NCBI GenBank assembly: GCA_040382095.1
Contig: JBEIGB010000007.1
Span: 7,689-71,688, forward strand
Source: JADJPL01 sp040382095
GTDB taxonomy: Bacteria > Bacteroidota > Bacteroidia > Chitinophagales > Saprospiraceae
Length of the DNA stretch: 64,000 nt
Reading direction: 5' to 3'
A model generated the notes under the pieces. That model saw only the letters and a program-made list of their open reading frames with translations. It was not told the origin of the DNA and ran no database searches. Shown here one piece after another: positions 44,452 through 53,528 of this stretch; within the stretch, counting starts at the first letter, position 1; each line of letters starts with the position of its first letter. The position numbers and the translations under genes are program-made.

Positions 44452-46233
44452 TTATGCAATTTCCTCGGCGCGCTGTCGTTCCACCATTTCCGCATAGTAT
44501 CCCTTTTGGGCGAGCAGGGAATCGTGCGTACCTTCTTCTACGATCTGCCCATGATCGAGGACGATGATTTTATCGAAATGGAGGAGCGAGTAGATGCGGT
44601 GGGTGATGACGATTGCGGTTTTGTCTGCCAGTACCTCATTAAAGTATTGCAGGATTCGTTTTTCGGTATTCGTATCCACGGCAGAAAGGCAGTCGTCGAG
44701 GATTAGGATATCCGGTGTTTTGATCAGGGCCCTTGCGATAGCGATCCGCTGTTTTTGCCCACCGGATAAGGTAATCCCCCGTTCGCCGATGAGGGTGTCG
44801 TATTGATGGGGGAAGGAATGGATTTCCTCGTGGATAGCGGCATAACCTGCGAATTGCTCGATAGATTCCATTGTTGCCCCGGGTTTTCCGAAAGCGATAT
44901 TTCCTGCTACTGAATCGGAAAACAGAAAAACATCCTGGGGAACATACCCGATGCGCTGGCGGAGGTTATTCAGGTCTATCTCGGCGATGGGCTTTCCGTC
45001 AATCCGGATGCACCCGTCTGTCACATCATAGAGCCTGACCAGCAAGTCGGCGATCGTGGTCTTTCCCGATCCGGTACGTCCGAGGATGGCCAGTTTTTGT
45101 CCAGGAAGGAGTTCGAAAGTAATATTGTTCAGTGCTCTGACCCCGGTATCCGGATAGGTGAACCCCACCTCCTCGAAGCGGATATGGCCGGTAATTGGCC
45201 CGGGGTCGTGGACAGGGTTTTTGATTGCGGTGGGCATTTTCAAAAACTCGTTGATACGTTTTTGGGAAGCCGCTGCCTGCTGCATGATAGAGGCGATCCA
45301 CCCAATCGAAGTGACTGGCCAGGTCAGCATATTCACATAGATCACAAATTCGGCGATATTTCCCGGGGTCACTGTGCCTTTAGCCACCAGCAAGCCGCCG
45401 ATATAGACCGTCAGCCCTGTACTTGCGCCCACCAGCAAGAGCATCAGGGGATAGAAAAAGGCATTTACCCCTGCCAGGGAAAGGGATTTATCTTTATACG
45501 CTTCCGTAGCAACGCCGAAATACCGCACCATCGGAGTTTCCTGCACATAGGCCTTGACTACCCGAATACCCGAATATACCTCCTGGGCAATACTGTTCAG
45601 CCGTGCGAGTTGCTGCTGGATATCCTCGCTTTTTTCATTGATCAGGTTGCTCACATAATAGATAGAAATCGAAAGCAGCGGTAAAGGGAGAAGGCTGTAT
45701 ATCGTGAGTTCTACATTCACGGCGAGCATCGCATAAATGACCAGGATGAACAAAGCGGCGAGGTTGACCCCATAAAGCACTGCCGGCCCGAGATACATCC
45801 GCACTTTATTCACATCTTCCGTGATTCTCGCCATCAAATCCCCTGTATTATTGCGCTTGTAGAAAGCCAGGTCCAGTTCCTGATAATGGGCATAAATCTC
45901 CTGTCGCATATCATACTCGATCAGACGGGACATCCTGATGATTGTTTGGCGCATATAATACATGAAAAGCCCCATGCCAAAGGCAAGGATCAGCACCAGT
46001 AACCCGAAATACAGCAACTGCCCCCCCAGCATGGTAAAGAAATCCTCCTGAAGCGGTGTGCCTTTGTACAAGCGGTAAAGCTGAAGGTTATCTACGACCA
46101 GGTCAAGAGCTTCCCGTATCGCCTGGGGCTGAAGGACACGGAAGTAATTAGAGATAAAAACGAAGAAGACCCCAAGCAGCAAGAGCTTACGGTGCTGCCA
46201 GAAATACTTGTTCAGGAAAGCCAGATGCTTCAT
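44452..46233 (-). CDS. MsbA-type ABC transporter (fused permease and ATPase)
   Basis: 593 residues: six membrane helices (about 15-310) fused to a nucleotide-binding domain (about 340-590). Walker A is LGRTGSGKTTI, the Q-loop GYVPQDVFLFSDS, the signature LSGGQKQRIAIARAL, Walker B ILILDDCLSAVD and the switch His is in AIVITHRIYSL. The membrane part carries the ABC_membrane features of type IV exporters. It should form a homodimer, or a heterodimer with a partner encoded elsewhere. The substrate (lipid, drug or peptide) cannot be read from the sequence. It is followed 12 bases upstream on the same strand by a small lipoprotein gene, so the two may be cotranscribed (lipoprotein first). Confidence 0.93.
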   Translation of the reverse strand: MKHLAFLNKYFWQHRKLLLLGVFFVFISNYFRVLQPQAIREALDLVVDNLQLYRLYKGTPLQEDFFTMLGGQLLYFGLLVLILAFGMGLFMYYMRQTIIRMSRLIEYDMRQEIYAHYQELDLAFYKRNNTGDLMARITEDVNKVRMYLGPAVLYGVNLAALFILVIYAMLAVNVELTIYSLLPLPLLSISIYYVSNLINEKSEDIQQQLARLNSIAQEVYSGIRVVKAYVQETPMVRYFGVATEAYKDKSLSLAGVNAFFYPLMLLLVGASTGLTVYIGGLLVAKGTVTPGNIAEFVIYVNMLTWPVTSIGWIASIMQQAAASQKRINEFLKMPTAIKNPVHDPGPITGHIRFEEVGFTYPDTGVRALNNITFELLPGQKLAILGRTGSGKTTIADLLVRLYDVTDGCIRIDGKPIAEIDLNNLRQRIGYVPQDVFLFSDSVAGNIAFGKPGATMESIEQFAGYAAIHEEIHSFPHQYDTLIGERGITLSGGQKQRIAIARALIKTPDILILDDCLSAVDTNTEKRILQYFNEVLADKTAIVITHRIYSLLHFDKIIVLDHGQIVEEGTHDSLLAQKGYYAEMVERQRAEEIA

Positions 46234-46245
46234 GGGAAGCGGACG

Positions 46246-46620
46246 TTATTTTTTCTTCAGCACAAAACGAAAATCGTAGTTGCGCATCTGAGTGGTGACA
46301 ATGAGCAGGGAATCGCTGAGCGTTTTAATCTCGTATTCTACTTCAGCATCCCCCTGCCGTTGAACGATCTTATCTTTGTCCAGGGCATAAGTAGCTTTTG
46401 CAGACAAATCCGGAAGGGGCAGGTTAGTGGACATACGGCCATCTCTTCCAAATTCAAAAAACAGCTCGGATAAAGACTCTGTAGCCTGACCATTTCTGAA
46501 TCCTTCCTGGATAACCCAACGCCCAAGCAGCATTTGAGCCCTTGCATCGGGTTCTTTTGTACACGAAGATGCCGATACAACGAGTGTAGCAAGCAAAAGG
46601 GCCGCTTTAAATTGTCTCAT
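46246..46620 (-). CDS. Small lipocalin-like lipoprotein
   Basis: About 124 residues from ATG 46620 (the frame extends to 46644). Signal peptide with lipobox SASSC (Cys about 20), then a short beta-barrel type sequence with LLGRWVIQEGFRNG, FEFGRDGRMSTNL and YALDKDKIVQRQGDAEVEYE, the pattern of small lipocalin-like proteins in Bacteroidota. The function is unknown. It lies just upstream of the ABC transporter gene with a 12-base gap, which suggests one transcript. Confidence 0.75.
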   Translation of the reverse strand: MRQFKAALLLATLVVSASSCTKEPDARAQMLLGRWVIQEGFRNGQATESLSELFFEFGRDGRMSTNLPLPDLSAKATYALDKDKIVQRQGDAEVEYEIKTLSDSLLIVTTQMRNYDFRFVLKKK

Positions 46621-46641
46621 GGTAGTTTGCCTAAGTTTGTG

Positions 46642-46649
46642 CAAAAGTA
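46642..46649 (-). promoter_or_regulatory. Candidate -7 box for lipoprotein/ABC transporter operon
   Basis: On the minus strand TACTTTTG fits TAnnTTTG and lies 21 bases before the lipoprotein ATG. No convincing TTTG at the expected spacing. Confidence 0.4.
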
Positions 46650-46686
46650 GCGAATACTTTTTTCAACCGGCACTAAAAAAAGTTCC

Positions 46687-46851
46687 GGGGTTGTGTAGAG
46701 GGGCTTTTGCCCCCTTCTGTGACAAACGAAGTTTTGAACGAACACTGTTCTATTGATTTTGTTTCCCGAAATCAATAAAACAGTGTCCGTTCAAAATATT
46801 ATCTGGTACTGCCAGTTGCATCCGGTGGCAAAAGCACCTTTTTACACAACC
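46687..46851. repeat. Palindromic repeat copy, 165 bp, near-perfect stem
   Basis: Left end GGGGTTGTGTAGAGGGGC, right end GCACCTTTTTACACAACC. The central stem pairs 46732-46759 region (TTTTGAACGAACACTGTT...) with 46771-46798, with two mismatches. A GC element TGCATCCGGTGGCA precedes the right end. It lies between the start of the lipoprotein gene and the 3-prime end of the second DUF2911 gene. Confidence 0.75.
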
Positions 46852-46958
46852 ATACAAAGCCAAAGATTCCGCCGCTGCATGACTTGTAGGGCGGCAAAAG
46901 GACGCTTTCCGAACGAATATTTAGCGTAAAGTGCTGAAAAAAGGCTGATTGGACAGCA

Positions 46959-47486
46959 TCAAAGGGGTTTGACAGTAAAATGTACTTCTACTTTTTCCCA
47001 GGCGACCATAGCCTTTCCTTTGTTATTCACCGTGATGGTAAGGCGCTCGTTGAATGTTTTGGAGGCTTTGGGCTTTACGTTGACCCGAAGTGCGTCCATT
47101 TCCTGTTTGTAATTATACGACCCCCACTGGTTCGGCTCTTTATTGAAGATCAACGTCCAGCTTTTTTCCCCGGGTATGGTGAAAAGTGCGTACTTACCAG
47201 CGGGCAGACGCTGCCCGTTTACCAGCACATCGCGGCTCACCTCAAAAACGGTGGCCTCGTTTGCGCCAGTCCGCCATACTTCGCCGAACGGCACTAAGTC
47301 CCCCCAGACTTTGCGGCCTTTTACAGCCGGGCTGCTATAGTTGATCATCACATTGACTGCACCACCGATAATCACTTTGTACTCAATCAGCGGGCTGGGT
47401 CGTGTGGCCTTATCCTGGGCATTTACCTGGGTTCCCAGGGCCATAGCCCCGAGGAAAAAAAGCGTAAAAAACAGATGGGTCTTCAT
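46959..47486 (-). CDS. DUF2911 family secreted protein, short form
   Basis: 175 residues. Signal peptide MKTHLFFTLFFLGAMALGTQ, then one DUF2911 domain with the same landmarks as the paralogue at 37761-38609: YSSPAVKGRKVWGDLVPFGE, VWRTGANEATVFEVSRDV, AGKYALFTIPGEKSWTLIFN and NQWGSYNYK. It lacks the C-terminal TPR-like tail of that paralogue. Function unknown; location periplasmic or secreted. It is a single gene with a palindromic repeat copy just beyond its stop. Confidence 0.87.
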   Translation of the reverse strand: MKTHLFFTLFFLGAMALGTQVNAQDKATRPSPLIEYKVIIGGAVNVMINYSSPAVKGRKVWGDLVPFGEVWRTGANEATVFEVSRDVLVNGQRLPAGKYALFTIPGEKSWTLIFNKEPNQWGSYNYKQEMDALRVNVKPKASKTFNERLTITVNNKGKAMVAWEKVEVHFTVKPL

Positions 47487-47581
47487 ATTAATGGATTTTG
47501 GTTAACATTTCACTTTGCTGACTACGGCCTAAAGTTCAAATAGATACCGTAATTTGGGGCAAAAGTTTAAAAATCTTTATT

Positions 47582-48532
47582 TTATTTTGCCGCTGCCCGC
47601 TTCAATCGGTCATTGATAGCCCTGCCCAGATCTTTTTCCGGCAACAACTCCGCTGCTATCGCATAAAGGCCCAGGCCATCGAGATAACGCATCCCTGCGA
47701 ACAAGTTGCGTGCCGCCTCGCTGAAACTACCCGAAGCAGAAAGTAGCACCTGATCCTCCTCCGGGACATCCGCAAAATGCTGCTGAAAGCTCAACACCCC
47801 AATACGCCGGTCAGGGTGGGCTTTCAGGATAGTGGGTATATCGCCGAGGAAAATGGGCGTATGCGGGGCATAATGACTCTTCAGCATCCCTGGTGCCAGT
47901 GGATTGGAACTGGAGTGGGGACGCACCACAACCGGGCCAACCACCGCTTCGACCGCCTCCACACTAACCCCGCCTTTCCGAAAAATGACCGGGGTGCCAT
48001 CCATAAACCCGACGATCGTACTTTCCAGCCCAACGGTACACGGCCCTCCATCCAGGATATAGGGGATTTTATCGCCCAACTGCCGCTCCACGTGGCCTGC
48101 CGTCGTCGGGCTGATATACCCGAAAGGATTCGCACTCGGCGCGGCAAGCGGAAATTCAAGTATCTCCAGTAAGCTCAGGGTCAAAGGATGGCGGGGTATG
48201 CGCACTGCAACCCAGTTAGAACCCGCCGTGACAAGATCCGGTATTGCCTCAGACTTTGGCAGCAGCAAGGTGAGCGGCCCGGGAAGGAAATGCTCAGCAA
48301 GACGCAACGCATCCGGCGGAAAACCGGCTACCAGGCCCTGCATTCGCTCCAGGCTCGACGTATGTACAATCAAAGGATCGAAGGACGGACGCTGCTTTAC
48401 AGCAAAGATCTCTGCTACCGCAACCGCATCAAATGCATTCCCTGCAAGCCCATAGACCGTTTCCGTAGGGATAGCTACCAAACGACCAGCCCTCAATAAA
48501 TTCGCCGCAAAAGCCAAGTCTGTACCTGTCAT
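47582..48532 (-). CDS. L-threonylcarbamoyladenylate synthase (Sua5/YwlC type)
   Basis: Makes threonylcarbamoyl-AMP from threonine, bicarbonate and ATP, the donor for the t6A modification of tRNAs reading ANN codons. 316 residues: the YrdC domain (1-200; LVAIPTETVYGLAGNAFDA, AVKQRPSFDPLIVHTSS, LLLPKSEAIPDLVTAGSNWV, RIPRHPLTLSLLE) plus the Sua5 C-terminal domain (about 215-316; GMLKSHYAPHTPIFLGD, EEDQVLLSASGSFSEAARNL). Length fits Sua5 and not the shorter TsaC. It follows the MFS gene with a 9-base gap, so both are probably cotranscribed. Confidence 0.95.
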   Translation of the reverse strand: MTGTDLAFAANLLRAGRLVAIPTETVYGLAGNAFDAVAVAEIFAVKQRPSFDPLIVHTSSLERMQGLVAGFPPDALRLAEHFLPGPLTLLLPKSEAIPDLVTAGSNWVAVRIPRHPLTLSLLEILEFPLAAPSANPFGYISPTTAGHVERQLGDKIPYILDGGPCTVGLESTIVGFMDGTPVIFRKGGVSVEAVEAVVGPVVVRPHSSSNPLAPGMLKSHYAPHTPIFLGDIPTILKAHPDRRIGVLSFQQHFADVPEEDQVLLSASGSFSEAARNLFAGMRYLDGLGLYAIAAELLPEKDLGRAINDRLKRAAAK

Positions 48533-48541
48533 CCCTTCAAA

Positions 48542-49753
48542 TCACTTGTACGCCTTTTTCCAAATCAACCAGAAACCCAATGCGGCCATCACCGCAATCC
48601 CCGAGGTGAGGAACCATAAAGCCCTAAACCCAAAGTGCCCGGCAACCTGCATCCCGATGCTGGGCGACAGGATATGCGCAACGGAAAAACCCATCGAGTA
48701 CAAGCCCATATATTGCCCCCTGTTCGTGGCATCACAGCGTTCAAGGGCAACTGCATTGGCAAACGGGAAGTTGAGCATCTCCCCCAAAGTAATGAATACC
48801 ACAGATAAAACCGCAATCCCCAAAACCGAAGGAAATAGATTGAACGTGATAAAAGATGCCCCCACCAGAAGTGCACCCGTCGCAACCAATAAATATTTAG
48901 GGAAGCGCCCTTCTATCCTGTACACCAGCGGCACCTCACCAAGTGCGATAATCAGGCCGTTCAACGCCAGCAAGGAACCAATCTGCCGTTCGTTGAATTG
49001 AAAATGCTCCCGGAAAAACACCGGTACTACCGAGAAAAATTGCATGAACGATATCGCCGTCACAGTCACAAACAACATGAATAACAGAAAACGGCGGTCG
49101 GTATAAGCACTGTTCCGATGTACCACGCCTTGCCCTGCCTGTCGCTCTGCGGGCATGCCTTCCTGCTTAGGGCGCAGCAATAGCCGAAAAAATAACGCCG
49201 CAGTAAAACAAGTTGCCCCATCCACCAAAAACAACCAGTTGTAGCCCATACGATGTGCGAGCCAGCCCCCAAGTGCCGGCCCAATCGAAAAACCCAGGTT
49301 AACGGCAAGCCGTATCAATGAAAAAGACCGCGTAATATTCACAGGATGTGCATACGCCGCAACTGCCGCAAAATTCGCCGGACGAAAAGCTTCCGCTACA
49401 ATGCTGATCAGGAACACTGCTATACATAACCCAGGAAAAGTATGCACGTGCATAAGGGCCAAAAATCCGATCCCGGTCAATATCAATGACCAGAACTGGA
49501 TCACGTAGTACCCGATCCTGTCCGTCAATTGCCCGCCTGCAAACGAACCAATCAGCGATCCAATACCGAAACAACTCATCGCAAAACCCGCCTGTGGCTT
49601 CGAAAACCCCAGCTCCCGGGTCATGTAAACGGTCAGAAAAGGAATGACCATAGCCCCGCTACGGTTGATTAAAGTGACCATGCCCAATATCCAGACATCT
49701 CTGGACAACCCGGAAAATGAATTGGTATAAAAAGCAAATCCGCTCCTGAGCAT
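48542..49753 (-). CDS. Major facilitator superfamily transporter
   Basis: 403 residues with 12 predicted membrane helices. The loop 2-3 signature GGQLTDRIGYYVIQF and an N-terminal ARG/proline-containing loop (MTRELGFSKPQAGFAM) are those of the drug/proton antiporter MFS group. The substrate is not identifiable. It starts 33 bases after the regulator stop and shares a transcript with the Sua5 gene. A TACCTTTG box 20 bases before its ATG suggests its own promoter. Confidence 0.9.
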   Translation of the reverse strand: MLRSGFAFYTNSFSGLSRDVWILGMVTLINRSGAMVIPFLTVYMTRELGFSKPQAGFAMSCFGIGSLIGSFAGGQLTDRIGYYVIQFWSLILTGIGFLALMHVHTFPGLCIAVFLISIVAEAFRPANFAAVAAYAHPVNITRSFSLIRLAVNLGFSIGPALGGWLAHRMGYNWLFLVDGATCFTAALFFRLLLRPKQEGMPAERQAGQGVVHRNSAYTDRRFLLFMLFVTVTAISFMQFFSVVPVFFREHFQFNERQIGSLLALNGLIIALGEVPLVYRIEGRFPKYLLVATGALLVGASFITFNLFPSVLGIAVLSVVFITLGEMLNFPFANAVALERCDATNRGQYMGLYSMGFSVAHILSPSIGMQVAGHFGFRALWFLTSGIAVMAALGFWLIWKKAYK

Positions 49754-49773
49754 GGCTTACGTGAATTGAGCCG

Positions 49774-49781
49774 CAAAGGTA
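49774..49781 (-). promoter_or_regulatory. Candidate -7 box for MFS-Sua5 operon
   Basis: On the minus strand TACCTTTG is an exact TAnnTTTG match, 20 bases before the MFS ATG at 49753, just after the stop of the response-regulator gene. Confidence 0.5.
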
Positions 49782-49786
49782 GCGTT

Positions 49787-50481
49787 TTATACCTTACCGA
49801 GGTGCTCAAAAAAGGCCTTGGAACGGCGTTGCGAAATCGGAAGGCGCGTTTCTCCGTCTGTAAGCTGCACAAACAGGGATTCCCCACGCTCTACACGCTC
49901 AATATAATTGATATTAACAATGTAGGAATGGTGAATACGAAAAAAACGATCCGCCGGCAGCTTATCTTCAAAGGATCCGAGGTTCCTGGAAGAAGTTTCT
50001 TTCTCTTTATTACTGAGTACAAAAAAGGTATAGGCCCCCTCCGATTCAATATACATTAACTGATCCAACTGAATGGCCTTCTTGTTCCCCTGGCCAATTA
50101 CCAGTAAGCCCCTGAACTGGGTAACTTTAGCCAGGGCCTTTTTTACCCCAGTGGTAAACTCCTCTTTGCTGAAAGGTTTTAACAGGTAATATACCGCCCC
50201 GTGGTTGAGCGCCTCTATTGCATACTCCGTATAGGCCGTTGAAAAAATTACCTGAAAATTCATAACGGGGATCTGCGAAAGAACACCCAGGCCACTACCT
50301 CCTTTGATGTGGTTATCTAAAAAACGATGTCTATTCTATACCTCTTCAGAAAAGCAACTGCCTCGCAAAAACTATCAATTATCCCGACAACCTCAATATC
50401 GGGGAATAATTCCCTTAGCCTTGACAGCAGCAACTCCTGACTTGATTTTTCGTCTTCAACGATTAAGCAATTGATCCTCAT
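49787..50481 (-). pseudogene. LytTR-type response regulator, frameshifted in a homopolymer
   Basis: The intact product would be about 231 residues. Reading from ATG 50481 gives MRINCLIVEDEKSSQELLLS, then LFPDIEVVGI and a stop just after YRIDIVF, in a run of six T (minus strand; A6 at 50319-50324). Adding one T would continue as DIVFLDNHIKGGSGLGVLSQ and join the long open frame 49787-50263 (MNFQVIFSTAYTEYAIEALN...). The receiver's acidic pocket (ED at 9-10) and phosphoacceptor Asp (in FLDN) lie before or at the break. The LytTR DNA-binding domain is complete (MYIESEGAYTFFVL, RFFRIHHSYIVNINYIE). Possible explanations are a real frameshift, phase variation or a sequencing error. Confidence 0.85.
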
Positions 50482-50528
50482 AACCGTCTTTTTTGATGAT
50501 TTTAAGTGCTAACCTAATTCGTTTCAGT

Positions 50529-53485
50529 TTAAACAGAAGATTGACATATTTTGAGGCAAATATGGGTTCCTTCCATATTAGAAGGGTCTAATACACTTAC
50601 CTCCATAGATACGATAATCTGATACCGCTCTTTCAGTAAAGCAATTTTCCGTCGAACCATCTCTATACCAAAAGATTTTTGCTTTTTCCCGGCATTAATC
50701 ATTTGGGATTTATTCATTCCAATCCCATTATCCCGTAAATCTATTTGAATACCCTGTTCTTCGAGCTTGGTAAAGTCAAGAGTAATCCTACCTGTGCGGT
50801 CAGTAAGATGGGCGATACCATGAATGAGCGCATTCTCCAGCAATGGCTGCAGTAACATTGTTGGCAATTCCCGATGCAGCAACGCCCCCGGGCAGTTGAT
50901 CTCAAAAGTAAAGTTAAACCTCGATTGCTGAATCTCCAGAAACTTGCTCAGCGTAGCGATCTCGTGTTCAACGGGGATAAATACTTTCCCACTTTGTTCC
51001 AACGTATTTCGAAGTAAGCGCGACAATGAAACCGCATAATTCTCTGCTCTCCGCAAATCTCTGGAGGCGATCAGATTTACCAGCGAATTGAGTGTGTTGA
51101 ACAGAAAGTGAGGCTTCATCTGCGATTGTATAGCCGTAAGCTGCATCTCGGTAATCATATTCTTATGCTCCAGCTCCTTTGCTATCGCTTCTTTCTGACG
51201 CTGATGATTGCGCTCCAGGCGGATAAAAAATAAAATCGAAACCAGGATGAATAAAAACAGGTGGAAAAATATCGTCTCAAAAAAATAGGGACGAATGAAA
51301 AAATCATAAGTGACCGAAGGAGGCGAAAGGGAATTAAGTCCATCTAACACCCGTAAAGAAAGCTGATACCTCCCAGGGGCCAAATGCGACAAAACGATAT
51401 AGGGATCTTTCTGTAGGTTGCTCCAAACTTCGTAATTGTTCTTATCCTTAATTTTGTACTGGTAATAAATATTCTGGGTTTCAGAAAAATTGACGTTATA
51501 AAACTCAAAACGAATAAATTTCACCTTCCTGCCAATCCGGAAAGGTTTTGCATGGACCTTATCGTCTAAATAAATCTTGTTAATGATCAGGTTGTTTGTT
51601 CGCTCGAAAAAAGGCTTGGAAAAATAACGGACGTGTCCCTGGATACTAGGAAAGTAAAAAATACTGTCGCCTTCCGAAGCATAATTATTGTGAAACCCCC
51701 CGTTGAACTCCGGATTGAAAATACCCGAATGCTCGCCGATATACAATGGAATCAAGTAGCTTGAACGCCCCTTCAGGAAATTATCCAGCGCAGTTTCGTG
51801 TACCGCCCGTACCCCGTTATTGGAGCTCATCAGAATATAGCCATATTGATCTCTGGCAAGGGTGAAAATATCGTTGCCCAACTGATAATAGGCCTTTTCT
51901 TTAAGCGATATAAATTTTCCCTGGTAGAAACAAAATAAACCCGCGCCATACGTACCTATCCATATTTTCCCGGAAGGGTCTTCATAAAATGCCCGGACAT
52001 CTTGTGCCGAAGCAATACTGCCCGTATCAAAATGCATCACCAGCCGCCTTTGGTCATCCAGGACAGAAACCCCGTTCATCCCTCCCAACCAAAGCCGTCC
52101 GCGGCTGTCCTCAAATATTGTCGTTATCCTATTCTCGATTTGCTTGGGAAGAAAGGGGGTTGAGCGTTCAAAAAAAATCCCGCGCGAAACCCCCTGGTCC
52201 GTACCAAACCAATGCGTTCCGCCACGATCGCGAAAAGCGGCGTACACTGGAAAATCAGCCACTTTTTTCCTGAATATCTTTTTTTCACGCCTTTTGGAAT
52301 ACCCGAGGATTTCTCCCGACCTGCACAAAACAGCAAGCGTATCCCCAAATTGAGAAAGGCCCGAGATTTGCTTGTCTGTTGGCAACCTTGAGAACCGCCC
52401 TTCGGAAAAATGATTTACCCCAAACATGGTAGTCACATAGAGCCCATGGTCCTTGTCATAAACTATTGCCCCGAAAGAACTTTGATATTCAGGCCGGTTC
52501 GCGTAAAAACTCTGGCAGCGCTTCGGAATTAATTTCAATAAACCCCTCGTCGAAGTCCCAACAAATAAACATCCCTCAAACTGGTCGTAAAAGACACAAC
52601 TCAGAATATTTGTTGGAAATACATCTTTTTCAGAATAGAAAGTTATTTTCTCAGGAGAAATGATTAACATACCTCTTGGGGAAGAAAAAACGAGTAAATC
52701 GTTTACAGATTCGACATTCGTAAACTGGAAGTCTTCCGCCTGGGGGATTTTGACCTCCCCGATTACCCCATCCTTGAAACGATATATCTTTTTGGAAGAA
52801 ATAACAACCAGCGAACTGTCATACCCGTGCTGTACCGCACCGACCCAGTCATCATGAACGATTACCTTTTTTTTGCCGGTCCGGAGCGAAACGATATACC
52901 CTTTTTTTCAGCAGAAACCAGGCATGTGGTATCGTTAACGATATATAAAAAATTAGGGTGCATAATCCCGGTCGAAATATGCTGCCCGCTATTGGAGCTA
53001 TGATTATGATACTCCAGCTTTCCATCGTTACGAATTACCGCATGATAATCCCCGCGGATATCGGCAGCGGCAATATGCCCCAAATACTCTGGCCGGGCAC
53101 CCAGCGCAGTGAACTTACCATCTAACTCAAGGCCAAACAACGTCTTTGTAAAATTACAATAGTAGAGCTTTTCAAAGATTGTCCGACGATAATCCACATG
53201 GTCCATGTAGTTTTCGAATGCATGGCCGTTGAATTTTACGACTCCATTCGCAGTAGAAAATATAAGCTCACCGGTTTCATGGATTTTTACAATATCAACG
53301 ACCTGGCTTTGCGGGATGTTGTTCCGGATGCTGTAAGCGATAATGGAGAACGGAAAGTCCGATAAATTCGCACGCTCCTCTAAATTTCCACTGAGCTGTC
53401 CGAATGAATATTGTAGTTGTAGCAAACAATGGGTTAACGCAATTGCTCCGAGTCGTCCTAAATATTTTCTTTGATAGCGTTTCAT
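50529..53485 (-). pseudogene. LytS-type sensor histidine kinase with propeller, frameshifted
   Basis: The gene starts at 53485 with a signal peptide (MKRYQRKYLGRLGAIALTHC) and a propeller start, and stops after SFRSGPAKKR at 52862. An extra A in the A8 run (T8 at 52867-52874 on the plus strand) would fuse it, through VIVHDDWVGAVQHGYDSSLV, with the long frame that includes 52670 to 50529. The restored product is about 985 residues. It has a two-component-regulator propeller (about 30-640), a Y_Y_Y domain (YYQYKIKDKNNYEVWSNLQK), a membrane helix, and a His_kinase domain with QMKPHFLFNTLNSL (phosphorylated His) and an HATPase domain (LLENALIHGIAHL, DLRDNGIGM). The kinase half is intact. It is followed 47 bases later by its regulator gene. 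Confidence 0.85.
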
Positions 53486-53528
53486 GTGTACAAGAAGTAT
53501 AGATGAAAAAACAGGGCCTACTTGGCGG

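Noticed and set aside
52862..53485. Separate 207-residue secreted propeller protein
   Set aside because: Its end coincides with the A8 tract and the next frame continues the same propeller without a gap, so it is the 5-prime part of the kinase gene.
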